From the NCBI RefSeq assembly GCF_002795245.1, contig NZ_PGVG01000005.1, positions 124,001-188,000 on the forward strand: a stretch of 64,000 bases of DNA, written 5' to 3'. The notes under the pieces were generated by a model that made no database searches, had not been told where the DNA came from, and was given only the letters and a program-made list of their open reading frames with translations. The translations under genes and the position numbers were made by a program. Shown here one piece after another: positions 1 through 10,384 of this stretch. Position 1 is the stretch's first letter. The number at the start of each line of letters is the position of its first letter. The DNA comes from Bradyrhizobium forestalis. Its GTDB lineage: Bacteria; Pseudomonadota; Alphaproteobacteria; Rhizobiales; Xanthobacteraceae.

Positions 1-915
<915 letters not shown>

Positions 916-989
916 AGCGATGGTTCACTGCGCGCTCTTCTTCCTTCTCCCACAAGGGGAGAGGGGAAGACCGCTCGCAGTTGAGACCG

Positions 990-3137
990 CTACTTTCCTT
1001 CCAGCGTATTGACCGGCGTCCAATCCGACGACGGTGGATTTGCCGCAAGCGCTCGGGCACGCTTGGCAAACAGCGCCGACGCCGGATCGCTCTCCGCCGT
1101 CCGTCCGAATGCATCGGCCGCCTTGGCAAATTCTCTTGCCCGCCAGCACGCCAGTCCCTCCGCATACGCGGCCGCCACCTTCGCCTGCGCGGCAGCCTCC
1201 GCGCCCATCTCCGCCAGCGGCTCGAACACCCTGATCGCCTCGCCGCGCCCCTGCACCCTGATCGAGTCGAGCTCGCGCCAGGCGAAAGTGCCACCCGTCT
1301 GCGCGACCGTCGCTTCCGATGCCATGATCGCGGTGCCGTAATATTTGTTGGCGCCTTCGAGCCGCGAGGCGACGTTCACGGTATCGCTCATCACGGTGTA
1401 GTTGAAGCGGCGCCGCGAGCCGATATTGCCGACCACGGCTTCGCCGCTGTTGAGTCCGATGCGATGCGACAAGCCATGACCGGCGAAGGCGGGATGGCCG
1501 GCATTGAGCTCGGCCAGCTTCTCGTGGCACTTCAGCGCGGCACGCACAGCATTGCGCGCGTGTGCAGGATCGTCGGCCGGCGCGCCGAACATGGCGACGA
1601 TGGAATCGCCGATATATTTGTCGACGTAACCGCCATGGCCTTCGATGATGTCGGTCATGGCGGAGAGATATTCGTTCATCAGCGTGACCAGCTCGCCCGG
1701 CGTCATCGTCTCTGCGATCGAGGAGAAGCCGCTGAGGTCGGAGAAGAACATGGTGACGTTGCGCATCTCGCCGCCGAGCGCCGGCATCTTGCCGGAGGCG
1801 ACCATGGTCTCGATCACCTCGGGCGCGAGATAGAGCGCAAAGCTCTTGCGCAGGAAACGCTCGTCGCGATCGGCCAGCACGAAGCGATAGCCGATCATCA
1901 TGGCGAGCGCGGCGAGGCTTGCGAGCGCGGGCTCGGTCAGCGGCAGCGCCAGCGCATGCACGAACGCGCCGACGGCGACGGCTGCGTAAACGGCGGTGAG
2001 CGCGAGCCAGGCGATCACCGCGCCGCCAGGTGCGAGCATGCAGGCCGCGCAGGCGATGATTGCTGCGAGCGCAATCGTGAGAATGGGCCGCATGGGAAAG
2101 CCGAGCTCGGTCACCGCGTCCTGCTCGATCAGGTTGCGGACCACGGTGGCGTGCACGAACACGCCTGCAATGTCGCTGCGGGTCTTCTGTGCGGTGCCGG
2201 CAGGGGCGGGCAGGGCGCATCGCGCCCCCCGCGAGCCGTCATATCCGCCCGACAGCCGCATCGAGGTGAGCTTGCGATCCTCGAAATTGAGGATGGTGCC
2301 GAGCAGCACGACCTTGCCCTCGAAGGCGCGGCGAAAGAAATCGCGGTCGCCCTTCTCGACGCAGGCGCGCAGGTCGGCGAATGAATAGGCCGGGACGTCG
2401 CGGCCAAGGCCGCGGAAATTGAGCGTGAGCGTGTTGGGGACCGCGCTCGGGATGGCATAGCCGGACAACGTCGCGCCCGACGGACCGATCTCGGGCTTGG
2501 TACCGAGGGCCCGCGCGGCAAGCTCGACCGCCATCGCCGGAACCGGCTTGCCGTCGATGGAGAAGCTCAGCGGCATCCGCCGGATCACGTCGTCGGGGTC
2601 TGTGTGGACGTTGAGAGCGCGGACATTGTTCTTCACCGCCAGCTGCTGCGCGCGGTAGGGCCTGTCCGGATGGTCGTTGCTGAGGATTTCGCCGAGCACG
2701 AGCTTGCCGCCGTCGGAGAGCTGCCGCAGAGCGATGAGATAGTCCCGGTCAAATCCCCTCACGCGGCTGCCGAGCGACGCCTCGCCAAAGGGAATCTCGG
2801 ACTGCTCGATCGAGCTCGGAAAGATGACGTCGAAGCCGATCACCTTGGCGCCGCCCTCGCTGATGCTGCCGAGCACCCGGCCGATCTCGCGCGTCCAGGT
2901 CTGCGTCGGCGACCCCTTGAAGGGTGGCGTGTCGTAGGTCTCCCCGTCGATGGCCACGACGACGACCGGCGATGTCGCGGGATCGCGGCGGTCGCCAAGG
3001 ATATTGCCGCGCAGCGCCGTGAGGATGTCGAGGGAGAGACCTTGCAGTGTCTGAAGCGGTGGTGACGTGAAGACCGCGCCCGCAAGGAGCGCGATCAGGA
3101 TCGCCGCAACGATGTCCCGCCTGCCGATCCGCCGCAT
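990..3137 (-). CDS. CHASE2-domain adenylate cyclase (class III)
   Basis: Membrane-bound class III nucleotide cyclase of 715 residues, likely making cAMP in response to a periplasmic signal. Layout: one N-terminal membrane helix (about residues 8-27), a periplasmic CHASE2 sensor (about 30-335, with VVVVAIDGETYDTPPF and a GFDVIFPSS segment), three closely spaced membrane helices (about 350-425), then the cyclase domain. Catalytic features are the two metal-binding aspartates in FFSDLSGFSS and KYIGDSIVAMFG, the lysine of DKYIGD and the aspartate of SDTVNVASRLEG; the last two favour ATP over GTP. It lies 11 bases downstream of a secreted FecR-like gene on the same strand, so the two are probably co-transcribed. 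Assignment to adenylate rather than guanylate cyclase is inferred from residues only. Confidence 0.9.
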   Translation of the reverse strand: MRRIGRRDIVAAILIALLAGAVFTSPPLQTLQGLSLDILTALRGNILGDRRDPATSPVVVVAIDGETYDTPPFKGSPTQTWTREIGRVLGSISEGGAKVIGFDVIFPSSIEQSEIPFGEASLGSRVRGFDRDYLIALRQLSDGGKLVLGEILSNDHPDRPYRAQQLAVKNNVRALNVHTDPDDVIRRMPLSFSIDGKPVPAMAVELAARALGTKPEIGPSGATLSGYAIPSAVPNTLTLNFRGLGRDVPAYSFADLRACVEKGDRDFFRRAFEGKVVLLGTILNFEDRKLTSMRLSGGYDGSRGARCALPAPAGTAQKTRSDIAGVFVHATVVRNLIEQDAVTELGFPMRPILTIALAAIIACAACMLAPGGAVIAWLALTAVYAAVAVGAFVHALALPLTEPALASLAALAMMIGYRFVLADRDERFLRKSFALYLAPEVIETMVASGKMPALGGEMRNVTMFFSDLSGFSSIAETMTPGELVTLMNEYLSAMTDIIEGHGGYVDKYIGDSIVAMFGAPADDPAHARNAVRAALKCHEKLAELNAGHPAFAGHGLSHRIGLNSGEAVVGNIGSRRRFNYTVMSDTVNVASRLEGANKYYGTAIMASEATVAQTGGTFAWRELDSIRVQGRGEAIRVFEPLAEMGAEAAAQAKVAAAYAEGLACWRAREFAKAADAFGRTAESDPASALFAKRARALAANPPSSDWTPVNTLEGK

Positions 3138-3148
3138 CGCGCGGCCGT

Positions 3149-3829
3149 CTATTCGAGACGCAGCAGGCGGCCGATGATCGGGGTCGGCGAGGAGGTGGCG
3201 CTGGCGTCGATCTGGAAGGTGTAGCGCTTGGCACCGAGAATGGCGAGATAGCTGCCGCCCGGGGTCAGTGACTTTCCGGCCTTGGCAAAATCATAGAACT
3301 TGCCGCCGATCATGGCATCGCCCTTGAGCGGCACGCTGATCGTGGGTTCCTTGCCGTCGGTGCGCTCGATCACCAGCGTGCCGCCGGGTTTGGCTTGCAC
3401 CAGTGGCGAGACGCCGTAGAGCGTCGGCAGCTTGGCCGGCGCGCCCTTCGTGTCCGACCGCATGGTGCGGAAGGTGGTCGCGGCACTCTGGTTCGCCTCG
3501 CGCTCGGACAGTTTTGCCGCATTGGTGTCGCAGGGCACCTTTTCCCGCTTGACCTCGCCCAGCTGCACGGTGCTCTGCTCGGCACCGACCAGAACGACAC
3601 CTTCGCTGATCGTCTCGCGCTGGCAGGATTTAAGGTAGCTGAGCGTGATGCTGGCCTTGGGTCCGAGCTTGATGATCTTGCCCGGCGCCACATAGTCCAT
3701 GAACGCGATGCCATCGACTTTGCCCTGGACGTCCTCGACGATCGCGGCAGGAGTCTCAGCCAAAGCGGGAGCCGCAAGGCAGAATGCGCCGACACTGGCG
3801 CCGATCAGGCTTTTCATGGGAATTCTCAT
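3149..3829 (-). CDS. Secreted FecR-like/uncharacterised periplasmic protein
   Basis: A 226-residue exported protein with a clear signal peptide (MKSLIGASVGAFCLAAPALA). The mature part begins with a segment of the FecR type: EDVQGKVDGIAFMDYVAPG then KIIKLGPKASITLSYL, a pattern seen in periplasmic proteins partnered with CHASE2 cyclases and sensor kinases. The C-terminal half is beta-rich and has no recognised motif. It is the first gene of a unit with the CHASE2 cyclase, 11 bases apart, so a ligand or modulator of that sensor is a reasonable guess. An internal ATG at 3817 (MKSLIG) is an alternative start with a GGATGAG sequence upstream. FecR assignment is moderate, and function is inferred from context. 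Confidence 0.75.
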   Translation of the reverse strand: MRIPMKSLIGASVGAFCLAAPALAETPAAIVEDVQGKVDGIAFMDYVAPGKIIKLGPKASITLSYLKSCQRETISEGVVLVGAEQSTVQLGEVKREKVPCDTNAAKLSEREANQSAATTFRTMRSDTKGAPAKLPTLYGVSPLVQAKPGGTLVIERTDGKEPTISVPLKGDAMIGGKFYDFAKAGKSLTPGGSYLAILGAKRYTFQIDASATSSPTPIIGRLLRLE

Positions 3830-3997
3830 CCAATTCGACGATGCTCGGGTGCCCCGTCCTGGTTCGATGCCTAGCAGCAGGCCGCCCGGGCAAGTGTGAC
3901 CAGAATCACTCTTAGTTGTTGGTGCCAGTTTAGCAGGAACAGGTTCAAACCGGCGATCGCAGAAAAGTGGAGCCGCGGCAAGATGTTGGGGGATTGA

Positions 3998-5143
3998 TCA
4001 GGTCAGGCGGTCGGGACGGCCTCGGCCGAATGGCTCTCGACCGGACGGCTCTCCGCCCCCACTCTCCATAGCGGGAACGAGGGTAGCCTCGGTCCTCTGA
4101 AGAGAGGTCGTCCGCTGACCGGCGGCGATCTCGACCACTTCGTCCCAGCGCGACAGGAAGGCCTCGACGCAGGCCGGATCGAACTGCCGGCCCGCGTTCT
4201 CAGCCAGGTAAGCGCGCGCCACCTCGAGCGGCATCGGCTCCTTGTACGGCCGCCGCGTGGTGAGGGCGTCGAAGACGTCGGCGACTGCGACCACGCGCGC
4301 GGCGACCGGGATTTCATCCGCCTTAAGGGCGTTCGGATAGCCCGCGCCGTCCCAGCGCTCGTGATGACCTGCGGCAATTTGCGCACCGAGCCGGATCAGC
4401 TCGCAGCTGGAATCGGCCAGGATTCGTTCGCCGATCGTCGCGTGCGTCCGGATCACCGCCATCTCCTCGTCGGTGAGCTTGCCTGGCTTGAGCAGGATAT
4501 TGTCGGGAATGGCGACCTTGCCGACGTCATGCAGGGGCGCGGCGAGATAGATGTCGCGGCAGAGCCGGGGCGGCAGGCCGAGCTGCTCGGCGATGATGCG
4601 GCTGTACCTGGCGACCCGCAGCGTGTGCTCGCCGGTGTCGTTGTCGCGGTATTCGACCGCGAGCGCGAGCCGCAGGATGATCTCCTCCTCGCGCTCGCCG
4701 AGCTTTCGTGTCGCGACCGCGACTTCGCTGGCCAGATGCGCGGCGCGGTCGTTGAGCTTGCGTACGGCTGCACCAAGCTGAATTAAATTCCGCAGGCGCA
4801 CCGTCATCTCGACGCTTTGTGGTTGTTTGGGCAGGAAGTCGGTTGCTCCAGCCTGCAGCGCTTCCATCTTGACGTCATCGGTCTGACGCGAGGTGATCAT
4901 CGCGATCGGGGTGTCGGCGCAGCCGGGAAGCCTGCGGAAGCTGCGGATGAAGCTGATGCCGTCCATATGCGGCATCTCGTAGTCGACCAGCACCAGATCG
5001 AAGACGCGCTCCTGCGCGCAGGCCAGCGCCTCCACGGGATCGAGGAATGTGGTGGCTTCGACCAAGCCATCAGCCTCGATGTGACGTTTCAGGAAGTTGA
5101 GGACGGAGCGACTGTCGTCAACCAGGAGCGCTTGGGTCAGCAT
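3998..5143 (-). CDS. Response regulator with HD-GYP phosphodiesterase domain
   Basis: Two-domain cytoplasmic regulator of 381 residues predicted to hydrolyse c-di-GMP when phosphorylated. The receiver domain (about 1-125) has the acidic pair in LLVDDS and phospho-acceptor Asp54 in LVDYEMPHMDG. The HD-GYP domain follows (about 165-345) with HTLRVARYS, the catalytic LHDVGKVAIPD, RTHATIGERIL and HHERWDGAGYPN, so all key residues of an active HD-GYP enzyme are present. The frame extends upstream, but the ATG at 5143 (MLTQALLVDD) fits the receiver family best. It is transcribed divergently from the chemotaxis operon across about 265 bases, suggesting shared control and a link between chemosensing and c-di-GMP. 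Confidence 0.92.
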   Translation of the reverse strand: MLTQALLVDDSRSVLNFLKRHIEADGLVEATTFLDPVEALACAQERVFDLVLVDYEMPHMDGISFIRSFRRLPGCADTPIAMITSRQTDDVKMEALQAGATDFLPKQPQSVEMTVRLRNLIQLGAAVRKLNDRAAHLASEVAVATRKLGEREEEIILRLALAVEYRDNDTGEHTLRVARYSRIIAEQLGLPPRLCRDIYLAAPLHDVGKVAIPDNILLKPGKLTDEEMAVIRTHATIGERILADSSCELIRLGAQIAAGHHERWDGAGYPNALKADEIPVAARVVAVADVFDALTTRRPYKEPMPLEVARAYLAENAGRQFDPACVEAFLSRWDEVVEIAAGQRTTSLQRTEATLVPAMESGGGEPSGREPFGRGRPDRLT

Positions 5144-5407
5144 CGGCGGCCGGGGCTCTCTTCGCTGGCAAAGGCACGAACCCAAGCCATAGCCCGCGCA
5201 AATTTAACGCGAAGCAAATGCGCCGCATGGAAGCGCCGCGCGGCGGGTATGCGCGCCTCGCATTTGAGCAGGCTGTGCACGCTTGCACGCAGCCGCGCGA
5301 ATTCCACGGGAATGTGACCCGTAGTTGTACGGATGCTCGCGTTAGGGTTTTGCTCACCCGATTCGCGTCAAACGTGTAGCGGAATTTTAGCAGAGGCGGA
5401 TGCAGCG

Positions 5408-5731
5408 ATGGCGCTCAATCCCATGGAGCCGAAGTGGTCGTTGCGGTTGCCCGCCGATTGCAGCATTGCGGCGATCCGCAACGTCTATGAGCTCATTCGC
5501 GAGGCATTCGGCCGCCAGGAGCGGCTCGAGATCGACTGTTCGAGTGTCGACAAGGCCGACGTGACTTCGATCCAGCTTCTGCTGTCGACCGCCAAGACGG
5601 GCGAGGCTCAAGGCCGCCCGGTGGTTCTGACCTCCTTCTCACAGTCTTTGCGCAACACCCTTCGCCGCGCCGGCTTCGCCAGCGAGGCGCTGATCGATCA
5701 GCATTTCCCGCAAAAGAAAGATGGCATCTAA
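5408..5731 (+). CDS. STAS-domain protein at head of chemotaxis operon
   Basis: A 107-residue single-domain STAS protein. The fold signature is visible in LRLPADCSIAAIRNVYELI, LEIDCSSVDKADVTSIQLL and GRPVVLTSFSQSLRNTL; the region DKADVTSIQ corresponds to the loop that carries the phosphorylatable Ser/Thr in anti-sigma factor antagonists. ATG 5408 is chosen over the longer frame because it has an AGAGGCGGA sequence a few bases upstream and matches domain length. The stop overlaps the cheY start by one base (TAATG), giving translational coupling. By position, directly before cheY-cheA, it matches the small CheS/orf2 gene of Sinorhizobium che operons. That equivalence is inference. Confidence 0.85.
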   Translation: MALNPMEPKWSLRLPADCSIAAIRNVYELIREAFGRQERLEIDCSSVDKADVTSIQLLLSTAKTGEAQGRPVVLTSFSQSLRNTLRRAGFASEALIDQHFPQKKDGI

Positions 5732-6096
5732 TGGCCACGATTCTGACCGTCGACGATTCCCCCAGCATCCGGCAAATGATCAAGGTCGTGCTCGAGCCGG
5801 CCGGTCACAACGTGATCGAGGCCGGCGACGGCGCGCAAGGGCTCGCCAAGGCGCAGGCCGGCAAGCTCGACCTCGTCATCACCGACCTCAATATGCCTGT
5901 CATGAACGGGCTGGAGTTGATCCGCGCATTGCGCAAGCTGCCGAGCGCGGTCGGCATGCCCATCGTGTTCCTGACCACCGAATCCAACGATACGGTGAAG
6001 CAGGAGGCCAAGAGCGCCGGCGCCACCGGGTGGATCACCAAACCCTTCAAGCCTGAACAGTTGCTCGCCGTGGTCGGCAAGCTGGTGCGCACATGA
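5731..6096 (+). CDS. cheY: CheY-type chemotaxis response regulator
   Basis: Single-domain receiver of 121 residues. Phosphorylation by CheA would change its affinity for the flagellar motor or another target. All receiver residues are present: Asp8-Asp9 in TVDDS, phospho-acceptor Asp52 in TDLNMPVMNG, Thr83 in FLTTES and Lys104 in WITKPFKP. The start overlaps the STAS stop by one base, and the stop overlaps the cheA start by four bases (ATGA), so STAS-CheY-CheA are made as a coupled unit. It resembles CheY proteins encoded next to cheA in alphaproteobacteria. Whether it acts on the motor or as a phosphate sink cannot be told from sequence. Confidence 0.94.
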   Translation: MATILTVDDSPSIRQMIKVVLEPAGHNVIEAGDGAQGLAKAQAGKLDLVITDLNMPVMNGLELIRALRKLPSAVGMPIVFLTTESNDTVKQEAKSAGATGWITKPFKPEQLLAVVGKLVRT

Positions 6097-8168
6097 GCGC
6101 AATGGACCCGACCGAGGTCTTTCGTCAGGAAGCCAGCGAGCTCTTCGAAGTTCTTGAAGGGGCCTTGCTCGATCTCGGCCAGCGTCCCGACGACCGCGAG
6201 CTGGTCGATTCCGCCTTCCGCGCCCTGCATACGATCAAGGGGTCGGGCGCCATGTTCGGCTTCGACAAGGTCGCCTCCTTCACCCACGAATTCGAGACCG
6301 CCTTCGACCGCGTCCGCAAGGGCGAGATCAAGCCGACGCAGGAGCTGATCTCGGTCGCGCTCGCCGCCAAGGACTACATCCGCGCACTGATCGAGGATCC
6401 GCAGTCCACCGACGACATCATCGGCGAAGCCATCCTCGACGATCTCAGGCGCTTCGTCTCGGCGGATCAGCCTGCAGCTCCGGTCGCCGCGATCGCAGAA
6501 GCGCCGCCGCTGTCGCCAGCCGAGAGCAAGCAGGCCGGCTGGCACCTGTATCTGGAATTCGAATCCCACATCCTGCGGAACGGCTCGAACCCGCTCGACC
6601 TGCTGGAAGATCTCTGCAAGCTCGGCCCCTGCTTCGTCGTCCCGATCACCGACGGCATCCCGTTCCTCGACGAGATGGAGCCCGAAGACTGCTATCTGAA
6701 GTGGGACGTCAAGCTGCACGCGGCCTGCGACAAGGACGCGATCGACGACGTCTTCATGTTCGTCCAGGACGAGATGAAGCTGACGCTCTCGCCGCTCGAG
6801 CAGGTCGAAGCGCCGGCCCCGGCGCCGCTGTTCCAGCTCCTCGACGAGGAGCCGGTGGCTGCGGTCGAGATGGCTGCCCCGGCGATCGAGGCTGTTGCCG
6901 CGCCGGCCGCCGAGCAGCCTGCCGCAAAGGCTGAGCCGAAGCCTGAAGCCAGGCCGGAGCCGAGAGCCGAGGCCAAGCGCGAAGAGCGTGGCATCGCCAC
7001 CGTCCGCGTCCAGGCCGAGCGCCTCGACGAGCTGATGGACCGCGTCGGCGAGCTCGTCATCGCCCAGGCGCGGCTGACCCAGCTCGCCGCCTCCGGCTCC
7101 GACCTCTCGATCAAGATGATCGCCGAGGAGATCGAGCGTCTTGCCTCTTCCTTGCGCGACACCACGATGGGTGCACGCATGGTGCCGATCGGCTCCTTGT
7201 TCGGCCGCTTCCGCCGCCTCGTGCACGATCTGTCGCGGGATCTGTCCAAGCCGGTCGAATTCGTCACCTCGGGCGAGGATACCGAGCTCGACAAGACCAT
7301 GATCGAGTGCCTGGCCGATCCGCTGGTGCACCTGATCCGCAATGCGATCGACCACGGCATCGAGGACACCGCCACGCGCGCTGCCAACGGCAAGACCGAG
7401 CAGGGCCGGATCGAGCTCGCCGCCGTGCATTCCGGCGCGCAGGTGCTGGTCACCGTGAAGGACAATGGCGGCGGTCTCAACACCGCGCGCATCCGCGCGA
7501 AGGCGGAAGAGCAGGGGCTGATCGCGCCCGGCGCCGTGCTGAGCGATCACGAGATCCACCAATTCCTGTTCCACCCGGGCTTCTCGACCGCGCAGACGAT
7601 CTCGGCACTGTCGGGCCGGGGCGTCGGCATGGATGTGGTCAAGCGCACCATCGAGAACATGCGCGGCTCGATCGACCTGTCGACCAGGTCCGGCCAGGGC
7701 ACCACCGTGACGCTGCGCCTGCCGCTCACGCTCGCGATCATCGAAGGCCTGCTGATCCGCGTCGGCGAAGGCCGCTACATCATTCCGCTGTCGGCGGTGG
7801 AGGAATGCGTCGAGCTGACGGCCGAGGACGAGCGTTCGCGCGGCCGCAACTTCCTCAATGTGCGCGGCAATCTCGTGCCCTTCCTGCGCCTGCGCGAGCT
7901 CATGGCCGCGTCCGGCGTGCCCGACAGGCATCAGAAGACGATCATCATCTCGACTGGAGAGACCCGCGTCGGCCTCGTCGCCGACCAGATCATCGGCAAC
8001 CACCAGACCGTGATCAAGTCGCTCTCCAAGCTGCACTCCGACGTCACCATCTTCTCCGGCGCGACGATCCTCGGTGACGGCACGGCGGCGCTGATCCTCG
8101 ACGTCGCGCAGTTGGTTTCGCTCGCGCAGTCGAAGGTCGAGAAGCAGCACATCAACGAGGCGGCGTGA
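6093..8168 (+). CDS. cheA: Chemotaxis histidine kinase CheA
   Basis: Cytoplasmic sensor kinase of 691 residues that couples receptors to CheY and CheB. Domains in order: P1 phosphotransfer with His46 in LHTIKGSGAMFG; a P2-like response-regulator-binding region (about 145-235, from GWHLYLEFESHIL); an Ala/Pro/Glu-rich linker (about 235-300); P3 dimerisation (RVQAERLDELMDRVGELV); P4 ATPase with N-box LIRNAIDHGIED, G1 VKDNGGGLN and G2 SGRGVGMDVV; and P5 CheW-like (from LRVGEGRYIIPLSAVEEC). All catalytic boxes are intact and the length is usual for the family. It overlaps cheY by four bases and meets cheW in TGATG. Confidence 0.97.
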   Translation: MSAMDPTEVFRQEASELFEVLEGALLDLGQRPDDRELVDSAFRALHTIKGSGAMFGFDKVASFTHEFETAFDRVRKGEIKPTQELISVALAAKDYIRALIEDPQSTDDIIGEAILDDLRRFVSADQPAAPVAAIAEAPPLSPAESKQAGWHLYLEFESHILRNGSNPLDLLEDLCKLGPCFVVPITDGIPFLDEMEPEDCYLKWDVKLHAACDKDAIDDVFMFVQDEMKLTLSPLEQVEAPAPAPLFQLLDEEPVAAVEMAAPAIEAVAAPAAEQPAAKAEPKPEARPEPRAEAKREERGIATVRVQAERLDELMDRVGELVIAQARLTQLAASGSDLSIKMIAEEIERLASSLRDTTMGARMVPIGSLFGRFRRLVHDLSRDLSKPVEFVTSGEDTELDKTMIECLADPLVHLIRNAIDHGIEDTATRAANGKTEQGRIELAAVHSGAQVLVTVKDNGGGLNTARIRAKAEEQGLIAPGAVLSDHEIHQFLFHPGFSTAQTISALSGRGVGMDVVKRTIENMRGSIDLSTRSGQGTTVTLRLPLTLAIIEGLLIRVGEGRYIIPLSAVEECVELTAEDERSRGRNFLNVRGNLVPFLRLRELMAASGVPDRHQKTIIISTGETRVGLVADQIIGNHQTVIKSLSKLHSDVTIFSGATILGDGTAALILDVAQLVSLAQSKVEKQHINEAA

Positions 8169-8629
8169 TGAACCAGGATTTGGCGGGCGAGCATCGGTCC
8201 GGCGCAATGCAGGTCGTGATGATCGGCCTCGGCGAGGAGAAATTTGCACTCGACGCCGGTCTCGTGCGCGAGATCATAGATCCCGTCCCCGTCACCAAGG
8301 TGGCAGGCGCGCGCGCCTTCGTTCCCAGCGTGATCAATGTGCGCGGTAACGTCATTCCGCTCGCCGATCTGCGCATTCGCTTCGGCATGCCGCAGCTCGA
8401 CAACTCGGCCGACACGCGCATCGTGGTCATCGAGCTCGAGCTCGACGGCGAGCCCGTGCTGGTCGGCGTCACCGCCGACAAGGTCTACGAGGTCACGGAG
8501 ATCTCGCAGACCGACGTGCAGCAGACGCCGCGCGTCGGTATGCACTGGAAGCCGGAGTTCATTCGCTTCATCGCCAAGTGGCGCGAAGAGTTCGTCATCG
8601 TTCCGAACATGGAACGCATTCTGAATTGA
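8168..8629 (+). CDS. cheW: CheW adaptor protein (first copy)
   Basis: Single CheW domain of about 153 residues that bridges CheA P5 and receptor tips. Typical segments are VVMIGLGEEKFALDAGLVRE, FVPSVINVRGNVIPLADLR and VIELELDGEPVLVGVTADKV. A GTG at 8165 directly before the ATG at 8168 is an alternative start; the ATG overlaps the cheA stop by one base (TGATG). This copy differs clearly from the second cheW at 10445, so the two may serve different receptors. It is followed after 37 bases by the first transmembrane receptor gene. Confidence 0.94.
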   Translation: MNQDLAGEHRSGAMQVVMIGLGEEKFALDAGLVREIIDPVPVTKVAGARAFVPSVINVRGNVIPLADLRIRFGMPQLDNSADTRIVVIELELDGEPVLVGVTADKVYEVTEISQTDVQQTPRVGMHWKPEFIRFIAKWREEFVIVPNMERILN

Positions 8630-8666
8630 AATGAGGTCTCGGGCGAGACCGGGGTAGGGGCTGGAA

Positions 8667-10379
8667 ATGAGATTTACCGTCAAGGCAAAGCTTGCCAGTG
8701 CGTTCGGTGTGGTCCTGTTGCTCTCGATGGCGGCGGGCGGCCTCGCTTATGTGAAGCTGAGCGAGATGATCGACACCGCGGACAGCCTGGTGTCGCGCGC
8801 CGGCAGGATGGACCGTGCAGCGGAAATCGAGAAGGGCATCCTGCTCCAAGTCCGCGCCGAGAAGAACCTCATTCTCGCGCCTGAAGGCGAGGCGGATCGC
8901 TTCATTGCCGAGATCGCCAAGCAGCGCGAGACGCTTTTGAAGCTCAAGGAAGAGATCCACGCCGCGGCTTCACCCGAAGGCAAGAAGCTCCTCGACAATT
9001 TTGGTGCCGCCTATGCGCATATGAACGCAGTTCAGGACGATGCGCTCAAAACGGCCCGGACCGACAAGACGAAGGCCGCCGAGCGCTCTATGACCGAGGT
9101 TCGAAAGGCGGTCGGCGAGGCCATGGAAGCTGCCAACGTCTATGTCTCCAACGTCAAGAAGAACATGGCCGCCCAGTCTGCCCAGGCGCACGAGGATGGG
9201 AATCGCGCACAGTTCCTGCTGATCTCGGCCGTGGTGGCTTCGCTTGCCATCGGCCTGATCGCCGCGATCTGGATTTCGCTCAGCATCGCCCGCGGTCTCG
9301 GCCGTGCGGTCGGACTCGCCGGTGCGGTTGCCAACGGCGATCTCAGCCAGTCGATCAAGGTCACCAGCAACGACGAGATCGGCGATCTGGTGACTTCGCT
9401 GAACGCGATGGTCGAGAAGCTCAAGCAAATCGTCGCAGAGGCGCTTACGGCCGCGCAGAACGTCTCCGCCGGGAGCCAGGAACTGTCCGCCAGCGCCGAG
9501 CAGCTCTCGCAGGGGGCAACCGAGCAGGCCTCGTCGGCGGAGGAAGCTTCCTCCTCGATGGAGGAGATGGCCTCCAACGTGAAACAGAACGCCGACAACG
9601 CCAACCAGACCGAGAAGATTGCGGCGCAATCGGCCAAGGACGCCGAAGCCAGCGGTGTCGCAGTCGGTCGTGCCGTCGAGGCGATGCAGACCATCGCCGA
9701 GAAGATCACGATCGTGCAGGAGATCGCGCGGCAGACCGATCTGCTCGCGCTCAACGCGGCGGTGGAAGCGGCCCGCGCCGGCGAGCACGGCAAGGGTTTT
9801 GCGGTGGTTGCCTCCGAGGTGCGCAAGCTCGCCGAGCGCAGCCAGGCGGCGGCAGCGGACATCGGCACGCTCTCGACCGAGAGCGTCAAGGTCGCGCAAG
9901 AGGCGGGGCAAATGCTGTCCAAGCTCGTGCCCGACATCAAGAAGACCGCGGAGCTGGTGCAGGAGATCACCGCGGCCTGCCGCGAGCAGGACGTGGGCTC
10001 GGCCCAGATCAACCAGGCGATCCAGCAGCTCGACAAGGTCGGCCAGCAAAACGCCAGCGCGTCCGAGCAGGTGTCCTCGACCTCGGAGGAGCTCGCTTCG
10101 CAAGCCGAGCAGCTCCAGTCCACCATCTCGTTCTTCCGGATCGAGCAAGCGACGCGCAAGGAGAATGCCGCGGCCGAGCCGATTGACCGCGCCGTCGGCC
10201 AGCTCCGGGCCAAGGCTGCGCACATGAAGGCTGCGCACATGGCGGCGGTCGATCGCGGCGCGAAGAAGCCGGCTCCCGTCCGCAAGCCGGCGCGTGCGAT
10301 GAAGGTCGCCGGCGGCGGCGGCTTCGCCTTCGACATGCATGACGGCGAAGACGACCGCGACGCCGAATTCCAGCGCTGA
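8667..10379 (+). CDS. Methyl-accepting chemotaxis protein (first of tandem pair)
   Basis: Transmembrane chemoreceptor of 570 residues. Layout: TM1 (about 8-28), a periplasmic helical-bundle ligand domain (about 30-180), TM2 (about 183-205), HAMP (about 206-260), then a long coiled-coil signalling domain whose hairpin tip reads [20 protein letters not shown] followed by [20 protein letters not shown]. The tip is canonical, so it should bind CheA and CheW. The C-terminus is a Lys/Ala/Pro-rich linker ending in [20 protein letters not shown], nearly the same as in the second receptor. No NWETF-type CheR tether is visible. The N-terminus [16 protein letters not shown] is also shared with the neighbour, which marks a tandem duplication. 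Confidence 0.95.
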   Translation: MRFTVKAKLASAFGVVLLLSMAAGGLAYVKLSEMIDTADSLVSRAGRMDRAAEIEKGILLQVRAEKNLILAPEGEADRFIAEIAKQRETLLKLKEEIHAAASPEGKKLLDNFGAAYAHMNAVQDDALKTARTDKTKAAERSMTEVRKAVGEAMEAANVYVSNVKKNMAAQSAQAHEDGNRAQFLLISAVVASLAIGLIAAIWISLSIARGLGRAVGLAGAVANGDLSQSIKVTSNDEIGDLVTSLNAMVEKLKQIVAEALTAAQNVSAGSQELSASAEQLSQGATEQASSAEEASSSMEEMASNVKQNADNANQTEKIAAQSAKDAEASGVAVGRAVEAMQTIAEKITIVQEIARQTDLLALNAAVEAARAGEHGKGFAVVASEVRKLAERSQAAAADIGTLSTESVKVAQEAGQMLSKLVPDIKKTAELVQEITAACREQDVGSAQINQAIQQLDKVGQQNASASEQVSSTSEELASQAEQLQSTISFFRIEQATRKENAAAEPIDRAVGQLRAKAAHMKAAHMAAVDRGAKKPAPVRKPARAMKVAGGGGFAFDMHDGEDDRDAEFQR

Positions 10380-10384
10380 TCAAC

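Noticed and set aside
5805..8249. Minus-strand frame of 814 codons
   Set aside because: Antisense of cheY-cheA. It is low complexity (Arg/Asp/His/Gln-rich) and has no family pattern, while the plus-strand genes are unmistakable.
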